Numbered from the stretch's first letter, positions 1-8,491 are shown. The stretch: 47,241 bases of DNA from Hyphomicrobiales bacterium (GCA_003140315.1 PLJS01000177.1:253-47493), one strand, 5' to 3'. Notes: generated by a model not told the origin, from the letters alone. Program-made: numbers and translations.

Positions 1-66
1 ACCGTCTGGGGCCGCGGCTACGTGCTGCGCGAGCCGGTCGAGATCGAGGAGAAGATTCCCGCCTGA
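1..66 (+). CDS. ctrA: CtrA-type response regulator, C-terminal fragment
   Basis: Only the last 21 codons are in the window, ending at TGA 64-66. The peptide contains VWGRGYVLREP, the end of the OmpR/PhoB winged-helix domain, where the wing hairpin contacts DNA, and its wording matches alphaproteobacterial CtrA, the master cell-cycle regulator. The acidic tail followed by Pro-Ala also fits CtrA of this order. The receiver domain lies upstream of the window, so the assignment rests on the tail alone. The presence of chpT, which encodes the phosphotransferase that feeds CtrA, 8 kb away supports it. Another OmpR-family regulator cannot be fully excluded. Confidence 0.7.
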   Translation, partial: TVWGRGYVLREPVEIEEKIPA

Positions 67-89
67 TCCCACGCATCCGGGCGACAACG

Positions 90-119
90 AAAAACCCCGC
101 CGCAAGGCGGGGTTTTTGT
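90..119 (+). terminator. Rho-independent terminator after ctrA
   Basis: A perfect 11-bp stem (91-101 with 106-116, arm AAAACCCCGCC) closes a GCAA tetraloop and is followed by a T-rich tract. It sits 24 bases after the ctrA stop and is a textbook intrinsic terminator. The A-tract on the 5' side would also allow function in the reverse direction. Confidence 0.9.
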
Positions 120-264
120 TTCGGCCGACGCGTCGTTCGGCATCGCCGCACCACCCTGCTTGTCGCGCGCGTCGGGATCAACACGACAACTTGACCGACC
201 GCCAATTGCACAGAGCTCGCGCGTATATTAACGTCAATCCAGCTCTCCAACCATCGGGCGTAGG

Positions 265-963
265 ATGAGCATGACGTCCATCGGGAAGTTTCCGTTCGAT
301 CCCCGGGCCTTCGCGACCGAGCATGGGGGCGCGACTTCACGCAAGGTTCGCGGGGATCAAATCCTCTATGGGCAGGGCGATCCCGCCGACGCCGTCTTCT
401 ATATCGAGAGGGGCAAGGTCAAGGTCACGGTCGTTTCCGAACATGGCAAGGAAGCGGTCGTTGCCATGCTCAAGGCCGGCGATTTTTGCGGCGAGGAGTG
501 CCTCGCCCAACAATCGCTGCGCATCTCAACGGCTACGGCCTTGACCGAGTGTGCGGTCGTGCGGCTGGAGAAGACGAACGTCGTGCGTGCGCTGCACGAC
601 GATCCGGTGTTTTCCGAACTTATCTCCACCTACCTTCTGACTCAGAACGTCCGGCTGAAAGAGCAATTAATCGATCATCTGTTCAATTCCAGCGAGAAAC
701 GGCTGGCACGGATTCTTCTCTTGTTGTCGAACTACGGCAAGGAACCGAGGGAAGAACCGATCGTACCGAAGATCGATCAGCAGACATTGGCGCGCATGGT
801 CGGCACGACGCGCCCTCGCGTCAGTCATTTCATGAACAAATTTCGCAAGCTGGGTTTCATTGAGTACAACGGACATATCAGGGTTCACAGCGCGCTATTG
901 AGCGTGGTCCTGCACGATCCGTCACTCGGTCCGCTCAGCGTTGCCGATTCGCAAGAAACCTGA
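265..963 (+). CDS. Crp/Fnr family transcriptional regulator
   Basis: This 232-residue protein has the two-domain Crp/Fnr layout. A cyclic-nucleotide-binding-like beta-roll covers roughly residues 25-125 (GDPADAVFYIERGKVKV, then the GDFCGEECLA turn), a long dimerisation helix follows near 120-150, and a winged helix spans about 165-210 with recognition helix TTRPRVSHFMNKFRKLG. It lacks the N-terminal cysteine cluster of FNR, so it is not an Fe-S oxygen sensor of that type. The cysteines at 75, 79 and 96 are scattered. The ligand is unknown. The start could equally be ATG 271, for which AGGATGAGC gives a better-spaced ribosome site. It is transcribed alone, downstream of the ctrA terminator, and no target is evident in the window. 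Confidence 0.9.
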   Translation: MSMTSIGKFPFDPRAFATEHGGATSRKVRGDQILYGQGDPADAVFYIERGKVKVTVVSEHGKEAVVAMLKAGDFCGEECLAQQSLRISTATALTECAVVRLEKTNVVRALHDDPVFSELISTYLLTQNVRLKEQLIDHLFNSSEKRLARILLLLSNYGKEPREEPIVPKIDQQTLARMVGTTRPRVSHFMNKFRKLGFIEYNGHIRVHSALLSVVLHDPSLGPLSVADSQET

Positions 964-1288
964 GGCCCGACCAGCCGCCAACGTCGACGAATTCGGCGCG
1001 CGTGCCCTTGATGCCGGCAGCGAAGCACTGCATTCCACTAACGTGATACTACTTGGCCTTAGCGCGATACTACCCGCCAGGGCTGTACAATTTTGAACAT
1101 CGCCGTCGGCCCGAATGTGCAAAATTTCCATCGGCAGGATTCGTTCGTCGTAAGACGGAACCCGATCCGCCGATCTAAGTAAGACTGGTGGTGCGTCCGC
1201 GTCGCCAACCCATGCCGCACACACGGCCGAAGAATCGCAACGTGGAAACAACCTTCGCGGACCACGCTGCCCGACCAGGGAGACCATC
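964..1288. other. Intergenic region with one direct and one inverted repeat
   Basis: This 325-bp gap holds no credible gene. It contains a direct repeat, CGTGATACTAC (1042-1052) and CGCGATACTAC (1063-1073), offset by exactly 21 bp. Downstream is an inverted repeat: AATTTTGAACAT (1089-1100) against ATGTGCAAAATT (1115-1126), 12-base arms with one mismatch around a 14-base loop. Both lie upstream of the ribbon-helix-helix gene and look like regulator sites or, for the second, an RNA hairpin. What binds is unknown. Confidence 0.5.
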
Positions 1289-1579
1289 ATGACATCTCCG
1301 ATCGTCAAGCGATCGATCGTCATCTGCGGTCACAAGACGAGTGTGAGTCTCGAAGACGCATTCTGGGTCGCCTTGAAGGAGATCGCGATCGCCGACAAGA
1401 TCACCCTGTCGAATCTCGCCAGCGATATCGACGGCAGGCGCGAGCGGGGAAACCTCTCCTCCGCCATCCGCCTGTTCGTGCTCGATTACTTCCGCCCTCC
1501 CGCGAAAGTCGCTTCGCCGGATCGCGCCGGAGACGGTGTCGGCTCAGGCCGTGCGCATCACGCGCAGGAATCCTTCTAG
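1289..1579 (+). CDS. Ribbon-helix-helix domain protein
   Basis: This 96-residue protein begins with a beta strand (SPIVKRSIVICGHKTSVSLE) followed by two helices (EDAFWVALKEIAIAD and LSNLASDIDGRR), then SSAIRLFVLDYFR. This is the pattern of the RHH_4 (PF13467) family of small ribbon-helix-helix proteins common in Alphaproteobacteria, usually thought to bind DNA as dimers. A GGGAG ribosome site lies just ahead of ATG 1289. The basic or polar C-terminal tail after residue 72 looks disordered. The repeat-rich region directly upstream could be its own operator (inference). The next open frame starts 10 bp downstream, so the two genes were probably one transcription unit. Confidence 0.8.
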   Translation: MTSPIVKRSIVICGHKTSVSLEDAFWVALKEIAIADKITLSNLASDIDGRRERGNLSSAIRLFVLDYFRPPAKVASPDRAGDGVGSGRAHHAQESF

Positions 1580-1589
1580 GCCGTCACCC

Positions 1590-1922
1590 ATGCCTTTCGA
1601 GCCGACCCTCGCTCCCGCGAGCGAGATGTGCGAGTTCGCGGTGGAGACATCTCCGAGCGGCATGGTCATGGTGGACGGCGCCGGCGAGATGGTGGTGGTC
1701 AACCCCGAGATCGAACGCCTGTTCGGCGACCGCCGCGAGGAGTTGCTCGGTCAGTCGATCGATATTCGGGTGCCCGACCGTTTGCGCGCCCAGCACGTCC
1801 AGCGCCGGCGCGAGTTCAAGCTTCGTCCGGAGCCGCGGCGAATGGGCGCGGGCCGCGATCTCGTTGATCTGCGCAAGGACATAGCGCCTGTTGAAGGTGT
1901 CAGCGGCCTCCGGCCACCGTGA
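1590..1922 (+). pseudogene. Truncated PAS-domain sensor gene
   Basis: The 110-residue frame opens with a clean PAS domain start (FAVETSPSGMVMVDGAGEMVVVN, ERLFGDRREELLGQSIDI, VPDRLRAQHV, RRMGAGRDL). In the wider family the last motif runs on as LRKDGTEFPVEIGL and then into a kinase or second PAS. Here it degenerates into LRKDIAPVEGVSGLRPP and stops. The last 23 bases overlap the 3' end of cheR on the other strand. No kinase, GGDEF or other output domain follows in any frame. I read this as the 5' remnant of a PAS sensor gene that lost its 3' part by a rearrangement ending at cheR. A short free-standing PAS protein is possible but less likely because the PAS fold itself is incomplete. Confidence 0.65.
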
Positions 1923-2787
1923 GGTCAGATCGTGGCAGTCGCGCGCCGGCGAAGCTCGAGCCGCCGGCCCTGGTCGCCGCGGCATTCGGCGCATACAGCC
2001 CGCGTTTGTCGGGCATGAGTTTGAACGCGTCGGTGAGGCCGACCACCGTCTCGGCCGCCCCCAGCACCAGATAGCCGTCGGGTTCGATAACGCGCGCAAG
2101 GCGGTTGAGCACGTCGATCTTGCGGCCCTGGTCGAAATAGATCAGCACGTTGCGGCAGAACACGAGGTCGAAGCTGCCGAGCGGGCCAAGGTCGCCGAGC
2201 AGATTGAACGGCCGGTACTGCACCATCGCGCGGATCTCGGGCGCGACCTGCCACGTGTCGCCGATCTGCGAGAAATATTTCACCAGCATCTGGATCGGCA
2301 GGCCGCGTTGGACCTCGAATTGGCTGTAGATGCCGGCCTTGGCCTTCTCCAGAACCTCAACGGAGAGGTCCGTGCCCAGGATCTCCACGCGCCAGCCGGC
2401 GAGCTTGACCTTCATGTCCTTCAGCGCCATCGCGAGCGAATAGGGCTCCTGGCCGGTCGAGGCGGCCGCGCACCAGATGCGGATGCGCCGCTGCGCCGCG
2501 CGCGCGGCGATCAGCGCCGGCATGATCGTGTCGCGGAAGTGGTCGAACGGGATCTTGTCGCGGAAGAAGAACGACTCGTTCGTGGCCATCGCCTCGACGA
2601 CGTCGACGATCATGCGCTCGTCCGCGCGCCTGAGTTTGCCGATGAGTTCGCCGAGGCCCGCCAGCCCCGCCTTGCGGGCGATCGGCGCGAGCCGGCTTTC
2701 GACCAGATATTGCTTGTCGTCCGACAGCACGAGGCCGGAGCGCTCCTTCAAGAGCCGGCGCAGATAGTCGTAATCGAGCGGGGTCAC
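1900..2787 (-). CDS. cheR: Chemotaxis protein methyltransferase CheR
   Basis: CheR transfers methyl groups from S-adenosylmethionine to glutamates of chemoreceptors. The 295-residue protein has the helical N-terminal domain (MTPLDYDYLRRLLKERSGL, YLVESRL) and the Rossmann methyltransferase domain with NESFFFRD, RIWCAAASTGQEPYSLAM (SAM loop), LGTDLSVEVLEKAK, and FDLVFCRNVLIYFD. The start is GTG 2787, overlapping the cheB stop by four bases (GTGA), so the two are translationally coupled. It is the last gene of the minus-strand che operon. The 3' end overlaps a truncated PAS gene on the other strand, and the glycine/alanine-rich final 25 residues may reflect that junction. Confidence 0.95.
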   Translation of the reverse strand: MTPLDYDYLRRLLKERSGLVLSDDKQYLVESRLAPIARKAGLAGLGELIGKLRRADERMIVDVVEAMATNESFFFRDKIPFDHFRDTIMPALIAARAAQRRIRIWCAAASTGQEPYSLAMALKDMKVKLAGWRVEILGTDLSVEVLEKAKAGIYSQFEVQRGLPIQMLVKYFSQIGDTWQVAPEIRAMVQYRPFNLLGDLGPLGSFDLVFCRNVLIYFDQGRKIDVLNRLARVIEPDGYLVLGAAETVVGLTDAFKLMPDKRGLYAPNAAATRAGGSSFAGARLPRSDLTVAGGR

Positions 2788-3938
2788 GGCCGGTCCCCCC
2801 CGAACAGAGAGGCGACTTTCGACGCAATCTCGCCGATCGGCAGCACCGCCGAGCAGACCCCCGCATGCGCGACGCTTCCCGGCATGCCCCAGACGACGCT
2901 GGTTGCCTCGTCCTGCGCGATCACGCTGCCGCCCGCGGCCGCGACCGCCTGCGCGCCGCGCGTGCCGTCCGAGCCCATGCCGGTCAACACCACGGCAAGA
3001 CTTGTGCTGCCGTAGACCTGGGCGGCTGAAGAAAACAGCGGATCGACCGAGGGCCTGCAGAAATTCACCTGCGGTCCATCGTCGAGCGCGATCGTGGGCG
3101 CCCCGTTGCGGCGCGCGACCAGCATGTGCCGCCCACCGGGCGCGATGTAGATCGTCCCAGCCGTGATCGGCTCGCCGTCGAGCGCCTCGCGCGTCGTCCG
3201 GCCGCTCACGCGCGCGAGATGCTCGGCGAGAATGGTCGTGAACGTCGCCGGCATGTGCTGGGTGATGAGCACGGGGACGCGATCGATCGCGGGACCGAGC
3301 TGTTTGATGAGACCGGTCAGCGCCTGCGGGCCCCCGGTCGAGGCTCCGATCAACAGCACGCGCGCCGGAGCGGTCGAGAATGGCCGCAGCTTGATATCAA
3401 GCCGCGGCTCGGCCGGGATGACGCGCGCGCGCGCGTCGGCGCCGGCGGGCGCACTGCTCGCGCGCGCCAAGGCCTGAGGCCGCTTGTGACGCCCGCCGAG
3501 CTGGCGGATCTTCTCGATGAGTTCGGCGCGGAACGTCGTCGAGGTCGTGACCTCGCGATTGGTCGCGGGCTTGGAGATGTAATCTGCGGCACCGAGCGCG
3601 AGCGCCTTCAGACTCACCTCCGCGTTGCGGCGGCTGAGCGTCGACGCCATGATGACGACGAGATCGCGCTTCTTCTCCAGGAGCAGCGGCAACGCCGAGA
3701 GCCCATCGAGGTCGGGCATGTCGATGTCGAGCACGACGACGTCGGGATCGGCGCGCAGCAGGTCCCTGACGGCATCGCGGCCGGTGCGGGCCGAGGCCAC
3801 CAGCGCGAGCCCCGGTTCGGCCTCGACCCAGCGCGAGATCAGCCCGCGCACCACGATAGCGTCGTCGACCACCATGACGCGGATCAATTCCTGCGCGGCA
3901 GCGGACGCGGCAGGCGCAACGGTGGCGGCGACGCTCAT
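2784..3938 (-). CDS. cheB: Chemotaxis response regulator glutamate methylesterase CheB
   Basis: CheB removes methyl groups from, and deamidates, chemoreceptors; its activity is switched on by phosphorylation from CheA. The 384-residue protein has a receiver domain (residues 18-135, acidic pair Asp25-Asp26, phospho-acceptor Asp71 in LDIDMPDLDG, Lys123) and a linker, then the methylesterase domain from about 190. The catalytic triad is visible as Ser200 (LIGASTGGPQAL), His228 (TQHMP) and Asp324 (MGSDGTRG). Length is normal to slightly long, the extra being an Ala/Arg-rich linker. It sits between cheY (87-bp gap) and cheR (4-bp overlap). Confidence 0.95.
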   Translation of the reverse strand: MSVAATVAPAASAAAQELIRVMVVDDAIVVRGLISRWVEAEPGLALVASARTGRDAVRDLLRADPDVVVLDIDMPDLDGLSALPLLLEKKRDLVVIMASTLSRRNAEVSLKALALGAADYISKPATNREVTTSTTFRAELIEKIRQLGGRHKRPQALARASSAPAGADARARVIPAEPRLDIKLRPFSTAPARVLLIGASTGGPQALTGLIKQLGPAIDRVPVLITQHMPATFTTILAEHLARVSGRTTREALDGEPITAGTIYIAPGGRHMLVARRNGAPTIALDDGPQVNFCRPSVDPLFSSAAQVYGSTSLAVVLTGMGSDGTRGAQAVAAAGGSVIAQDEATSVVWGMPGSVAHAGVCSAVLPIGEIASKVASLFGGDRP

Positions 3939-4025
3939 GAACGCGGTACTCGGGCTATGCTTTGAACGCTACGCGGCGAACACGGACTTGCGACGACCGG
4001 ACTGGCCGACGATCGGATCGGCGGC

Positions 4026-4391
4026 CTAGATCAAGCCGACTTCCTGGAACTTGGCCTCGACGATTTCCTTGTCGAACGGCTTCATGATGTACTCATTCGC
4101 CCCCGCGCTGAGCGCGCGCGCGATGTGAGCGACGTCGTTCTCGGTGGTGCAGAACACGACCTTCGGCTGATCGCCGCCCGGCAGGCGGCGCAGCGCCTTG
4201 AGGAAGTCGTAGCCGTCCATCACCGGCATGTTCCAGTCCAGCAGTACCGCGTCGGGCATTTCCCGGCGGCATTGCTCGATCGCCTGCTGGCCGTCTTCGG
4301 CCTCGGTGATCTTGAACGCCAACCCTTCGAGTATGCGTCGCGCCACCTTGCGGATGACGCTGGAGTCGTCGACGACCAGACAGCTTTTCAT
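4026..4391 (-). CDS. cheY: Single-domain response regulator CheY
   Basis: A stand-alone 121-residue receiver domain: acidic pair Asp8-Asp9, phospho-acceptor Asp52 (LLDWNMPVMDG), switch Thr82 region (FCTTEND), aromatic Tyr101 and Lys104 (YIMKPF). Phosphorylated by CheA, it would carry the signal to the flagellar motor or another output. ATG 4391 is preceded by GAGGTAG. It lies between cheW and cheB in the che operon. It could alternatively act as a phosphate sink, because CheA here has its own receiver domain. Confidence 0.93.
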   Translation of the reverse strand: MKSCLVVDDSSVIRKVARRILEGLAFKITEAEDGQQAIEQCRREMPDAVLLDWNMPVMDGYDFLKALRRLPGGDQPKVVFCTTENDVAHIARALSAGANEYIMKPFDKEIVEAKFQEVGLI

Positions 4392-4456
4392 GGCACTACC
4401 TCGTTCCCACCTCGGGCGCTCAGGCGCCCACTCGCCGTTTCAACGCCTCGCGCGCC

Positions 4457-4927
4457 TCATGCCGCCACGGCCGTATTGGCCATGTCGAGCACGCGGTCGA
4501 CATCGAGGATCACCATCAATTGTCCGTCCAGGCGGTGCACACCGCCGGAAACGCCCGCCCAGCGGGCATCGAGATTGACCGGATTGGGCTCACGCGAGGC
4601 GTCGGCGAGCTTCATGACTTCGCCGACGCTGTCGATCAGAAGCCCGTAGGATTCGCCGTTGAGCTCGATGCCGACCGCCATCGCGGGGCGCGTGCCCGTG
4701 CGCGGCGGCAGGCCGAGCCGGCGCCGCATGTCGATCGCCGTGACGATGCGGCCGCGCAGATTGAGCACGCCCGCGATCTCCGGCGGCGCGAGTGGCACGC
4801 GGGTGAGCCGTTCCGGCATGAACACATCCTGCACGCGCGCGATCGGCAGGCCGAACAACTGGGAGCCGATCATCACGGTGACGTATTCGGTGACGCGTTC
4901 GTCGATCGTGTCGCGCTCGGTGTTCAT
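4457..4927 (-). CDS. cheW: Chemotaxis coupling protein CheW
   Basis: CheW couples CheA to chemoreceptors. The 156-residue protein is a single CheW-type double beta-barrel domain: YVTVMIGSQLFGLPIARVQDV, then the VPLAPPEIAGVLNLRGRIVTAIDMR motif typical of the family, and YGLLIDSVGEVMKL. ATG 4927 begins two bases after the cheA stop codon, so translation is probably coupled to cheA. Nothing is unusual about its length or motifs. Confidence 0.95.
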   Translation of the reverse strand: MNTERDTIDERVTEYVTVMIGSQLFGLPIARVQDVFMPERLTRVPLAPPEIAGVLNLRGRIVTAIDMRRRLGLPPRTGTRPAMAVGIELNGESYGLLIDSVGEVMKLADASREPNPVNLDARWAGVSGGVHRLDGQLMVILDVDRVLDMANTAVAA

Positions 4928-4928
4928 G

Positions 4929-7538
4929 TCAGGCCGCCTCGACCCATTCGATGGTCGATTCCTTCAGCGCCGCGATCAGCCCCTGGCGGTCGAACTTGGC
5001 GACGAAATCCTTGAAGCCCGCCTGCCGCCCACGTTCGAGCGCGGCCGGCGATGTGATCGAGGACAGCGCGATGATCGGGATCGCGGTGCCGCGTTCTCCG
5101 CGGATCGCCTCGGCAAGCTCGAAGCCATTCATGCCCGGCATCTCGATATCGGAGACGACCACGTCATAGCGCCCGCCTTTTTTGATCAGCGCCAGCGCCT
5201 CGCTTGGCGCTGCGACCGCCGTCACCTCGTAGCCGGCCGCTTTGAGGACGGGACTGAGCATGTTGCGGAAGAATGCCGAGTCGTCGACCAGCAGCAGCGA
5301 GCGCGTCAGCGCCTGCGTGCTCATCTCCTTGCGGCGGAACCAGTCCGCATAGGCGAGCGGCAGGAAATGGCCGACGTCGATGATCTCGGTCGCCTGGCCC
5401 TTGATGACCGCACAGCCGATGAGGCCGGGCGCGTCGCTGCCGACCTCGATGTCGAGCGTGTCCTCGACGATGTCGACGATCTCGTCGACCACGAGGCCCA
5501 TTGAGCGGCCGGAATCGGAGAATACCAACAGCGGCTGCGTGCCTTCGGTGCGCACCCGCACCTCGTCATTGACGCGCACCAGCGGCATCAACTGCCCGCG
5601 GTACTGCACCAGATGCCGGCCGTTCGATAATTCGATCTTGCGGCAGTCGATCTCTTCCAGCCGCGTCACCAGCGACAGCGGCACGGCCTTGGGCTGCGGC
5701 GAGCCGGCACGAAAGACCAGCAGCGACACCATCTTCTCGGTCTTCGCGTCACGCTGTTGCTCGCTTTCGGCGACCGCCGGTGCGGCTCCCACTGTCTGCG
5801 CGATGCCGTTCGGATCGATGATCATGATCACCGCGCCGTCGCCGAGGATGGTGTTGCCGGAGAACATGGAGATGTGGCGGAGCTTCGTGGACATCGGCTT
5901 GACCACGATCTCTTCGGTGTGGAACACGCCGTCGACCACGACGCCGAAAGTTTGGCTGCCGACCTGCGTCACGACGATGAAGCCGTTTTCCGGCTCGGCG
6001 TCGCCCTCGCCGATCGCCAGGAGCCGCCGCAGGTGGATGAGCGGCAGGAGCTTGTTGCGCAAGCGGAGCACCGGCGTGTCCTTGATCCGCTCGATGCGGT
6101 GTTCGGAATTCGCCTGCGCGCGCACGAGCTCGACGACGGAGAGCTGCGGAATGGCGAAGCGCTCGCCGCCGGCTTCGACGATCAGCGCCGAGACGATCGC
6201 GAGCGTCAGCGGGATCTTGATGGTGAAGCTCGATCCCTCGCCCGGCACCGACTTCACGTCGATCGTGCCGCCGATCTGGTCGATGTTGTTGCGTACCACG
6301 TCCATGCCGACGCCGCGGCCGGACACGCTGGTGATCTGCGCCGCGGTCGAGAAGCCGGCCGCGAAGATGAACTTATGGACCTGCGTCTCGGACATCTTCT
6401 CGGCCTCGGCCTCCGAGGCGAGACCGAGCTCGACCGCCTTGCGCCGGATCTTGTCCGTGTTGAGGCCGCGCCCGTCGTCGGAAATCTCGATGATGATGTA
6501 GCCGCCCTGATGATAGGCGGAGAGCCGGATCGTGCCCTTCTCGGGCTTGTTGGCGGCGCGCCGCACATCCGGCGTCTCCAGCCCATGATCGGCCGAATTG
6601 CGCACCATGTGGGTGAGCGGGTCCTTGATCAGGTCGAGCACCTGGCGGTCGAGCTCGGTGTCGGCGCCGTGCATGTCGAGCTCGATCTCCTTGCCGAGCT
6701 CAGCGGCGAGGTCGCGGATGACGCGCGGCAGCTTCTGCCAGGCGTTGCCGATCGGCTGCATGCGCGTCTTCATGACGCCTTCCTGCAGCTCGGCGGTCAC
6801 GCTGGAGAGGCGTTGCAGCGGCACCTTGAACTCAGAGTCCTCGTGCCGTCGCACGATCTCGAGGAGCTGGTTGCGCGTGAGCACCAGCTCCGAGACCATG
6901 GTCATCAGGGTCTCGAGCGCGTCGACATTGACGCGGATCGACTGACTCGCGACCTTCGACTCGACGCGCTCCTCGTCTTCGGCGGCAAGCCGGCGCTCGG
7001 GCCGGGCCACCTTTCCGTCCGTGACTGCCGGCCGCTCGATCGCGGTTTCGCGGAACGCACGTTCCAGCTCGTCAAGCGAGACCTCGCCTGGGCGCAGCGC
7101 ACGTTCCAGCACCTGATAGGTGAGCGAGCCCGCGGTCGACTTCGCGCCCCGCGCATCGGCGGCAGCGCCGACCGCCAAGCGCTCGAGTTCGCCGATCAGG
7201 TCGCCGTCTGCGCCGTCCGGCTCCTGCTGGTTCTGCTCGAGCCCGCCGAGGATGTCCTTGAGCCGGTCGATCGTGGAGAGCACCAGCGAAACCGCGTCCA
7301 CCGTCACCGGCATGCCGTCGCGGAACTTGCCCATCAGCGTTTCAGCGGCGTGCGCAAGCGCTTCGAGCCGCGGCAGGCCGAGGAAGCCGCAGGTCCCCTT
7401 GATCGTGTGGACAAGGCGGAAAATGTTGTCGAGGATCTTGGCGTTGTTCGGCTCCTGCTCGAAGCGCACGAGCTCCACGTCGACGACGTCGAGGCTTTCG
7501 TTCGTCTCGGTGAGGAACTCGCGCAGCAGGTCGTCCAT
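4929..7538 (-). CDS. cheA: Hybrid chemotaxis histidine kinase CheA with C-terminal receiver
   Basis: CheA is the histidine kinase of the chemoreceptor array. Domains of this 869-residue protein: HPt (P1) at 1-105 with phospho-histidine His44 (HTIKG); no recognisable P2 domain but a charged linker; dimerisation P3 near 200-270; HATPase P4 at 270-450 (NSADHGLETP N-box, DDGRGL G1, GRGVGMDVV G2); P5 CheW-like domain at about 455-590; a second CheW-like segment (VPLSLVTRLEEI, GLVVDEIVDIVED) to about 735; and a receiver domain at 745-869 with phospho-acceptor near Asp797 (VVSDIEMPGMNG). The internal receiver could compete with CheY for phosphate. The start ATG 7538 lies about 200 bp downstream of chpT on the same strand. 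Confidence 0.95.
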   Translation of the reverse strand: MDDLLREFLTETNESLDVVDVELVRFEQEPNNAKILDNIFRLVHTIKGTCGFLGLPRLEALAHAAETLMGKFRDGMPVTVDAVSLVLSTIDRLKDILGGLEQNQQEPDGADGDLIGELERLAVGAAADARGAKSTAGSLTYQVLERALRPGEVSLDELERAFRETAIERPAVTDGKVARPERRLAAEDEERVESKVASQSIRVNVDALETLMTMVSELVLTRNQLLEIVRRHEDSEFKVPLQRLSSVTAELQEGVMKTRMQPIGNAWQKLPRVIRDLAAELGKEIELDMHGADTELDRQVLDLIKDPLTHMVRNSADHGLETPDVRRAANKPEKGTIRLSAYHQGGYIIIEISDDGRGLNTDKIRRKAVELGLASEAEAEKMSETQVHKFIFAAGFSTAAQITSVSGRGVGMDVVRNNIDQIGGTIDVKSVPGEGSSFTIKIPLTLAIVSALIVEAGGERFAIPQLSVVELVRAQANSEHRIERIKDTPVLRLRNKLLPLIHLRRLLAIGEGDAEPENGFIVVTQVGSQTFGVVVDGVFHTEEIVVKPMSTKLRHISMFSGNTILGDGAVIMIIDPNGIAQTVGAAPAVAESEQQRDAKTEKMVSLLVFRAGSPQPKAVPLSLVTRLEEIDCRKIELSNGRHLVQYRGQLMPLVRVNDEVRVRTEGTQPLLVFSDSGRSMGLVVDEIVDIVEDTLDIEVGSDAPGLIGCAVIKGQATEIIDVGHFLPLAYADWFRRKEMSTQALTRSLLLVDDSAFFRNMLSPVLKAAGYEVTAVAAPSEALALIKKGGRYDVVVSDIEMPGMNGFELAEAIRGERGTAIPIIALSSITSPAALERGRQAGFKDFVAKFDRQGLIAALKESTIEWVEAA

Positions 7539-7738
7539 CAGAACAAAGACCTTCGTCGCCAGGCGCGGCCAATCGGCCGCTGACCTTTCGGGAGCGGGGG
7601 CCAGTGTGTTGCCAAACAGTTTAGGATTCGTTGACCAAAGCCCGGAAATGCCGACAAATCGGCTGTTTGGGCCGTCAGCGTGCGCAGATAAAGTTATTCA
7701 GCTTCAAGAGGTTGTCGGCCCCACACAACCGTCATTCG

Positions 7739-8377
7739 TCACTTCGCCGTCAGCATGATCGCCTCGCCTTCGGGCGCGAGCGTGACCGTCATGCCGCAGG
7801 CGCGCGCGAGGAGCCCGGTATAGAACGGCTGGATCGCATGCGCGTCGACCGGGTGGCCACCGGTGTCGCCCGCGACCAGGCCGGGCACCGCCTGCGGTAT
7901 GCGCGAGTTCATCCCGGTCGCCGAGATGCGGAAGCCGAGCGTGTCCCCCTCCCCGACCGGATCGATCACGAGCTTGCCGCCGCGCGGGATGGTGCCGCCC
8001 GCCAGCAGCAACAGGTTGAGCAGCAGCTTGACGCGGTTCTTCCCGAGCAGAACCCGCGGCAGGTTCCAGGCGAGCTTGGTCTTGTCGTCCTCCATCATGC
8101 CGCGCGCGACGCTTTCGGCATCGCCGGTATCGATCGAGGAGCCGGCCGAGCCGGCCGCCCCGAACGCGATGCGGCAGAATTGCAGCCGCGCCGACGCGGT
8201 GTTTGCGCTTTTCTTGATGAGCTCGAGCGCAAAGGTCTTGGTCTGCTCGTCGGCATTGTCCTCGATCACCTCGACGCCATTGACCACCGCGCCGACCGGG
8301 CTGATCAGGTCGTGGCACACGCGCGAGCACAAAAGCGCTGCGAGATCGAGGCCTTCGAGGACGACAGGAGTCGACAT
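7739..8377 (-). CDS. chpT: Histidine phosphotransferase ChpT
   Basis: ChpT relays phosphate from the hybrid kinase CckA to CtrA and CpdR in the alphaproteobacterial cell-cycle circuit. The 212-residue protein has the four-helix dimerisation/phosphotransfer part with His22 (CSRVCHDLISPVGAVVNGVE) and a degenerate HATPase-like C-terminal domain that lacks ATP-binding boxes, as in other ChpT proteins. I start it at ATG 8377, about 12 bases after GGAG, because the frame upstream shows no family similarity and would run into the divergent cysQ-like gene. It lies upstream of cheA on the same strand. The ctrA tail at the start of the window supports the identification. Confidence 0.88.
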   Translation of the reverse strand: MSTPVVLEGLDLAALLCSRVCHDLISPVGAVVNGVEVIEDNADEQTKTFALELIKKSANTASARLQFCRIAFGAAGSAGSSIDTGDAESVARGMMEDDKTKLAWNLPRVLLGKNRVKLLLNLLLLAGGTIPRGGKLVIDPVGEGDTLGFRISATGMNSRIPQAVPGLVAGDTGGHPVDAHAIQPFYTGLLARACGMTVTLAPEGEAIMLTAK

Positions 8378-8491
8378 GTTCGGCTTATCTCCGTGAGGAC
8401 CGCGCGAAAACCGCCGACTCAGCGGTTGGACCAAGCGGGCCGTGTGATACACCGTGCCCCGGAATGCTGCAAAGGCAAGGACGAGCCGGCG

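Noticed and set aside
191-229. TTGACC...TATATT as promoter of the Crp/Fnr gene
   Set aside because: The spacing of 27 bases is too long for a sigma-70 promoter.
1891-3015. Long open frame on the plus strand antisense to cheR and cheB
   Set aside because: Arg/Asp/His-rich composition without domain motifs; it is a mirror of two well-supported genes in GC-rich DNA.
5757-7583. 608-codon open frame antisense to cheA
   Set aside because: No recognisable domain and a skewed Asp/Arg/His/Leu composition; explained by codon bias of cheA.
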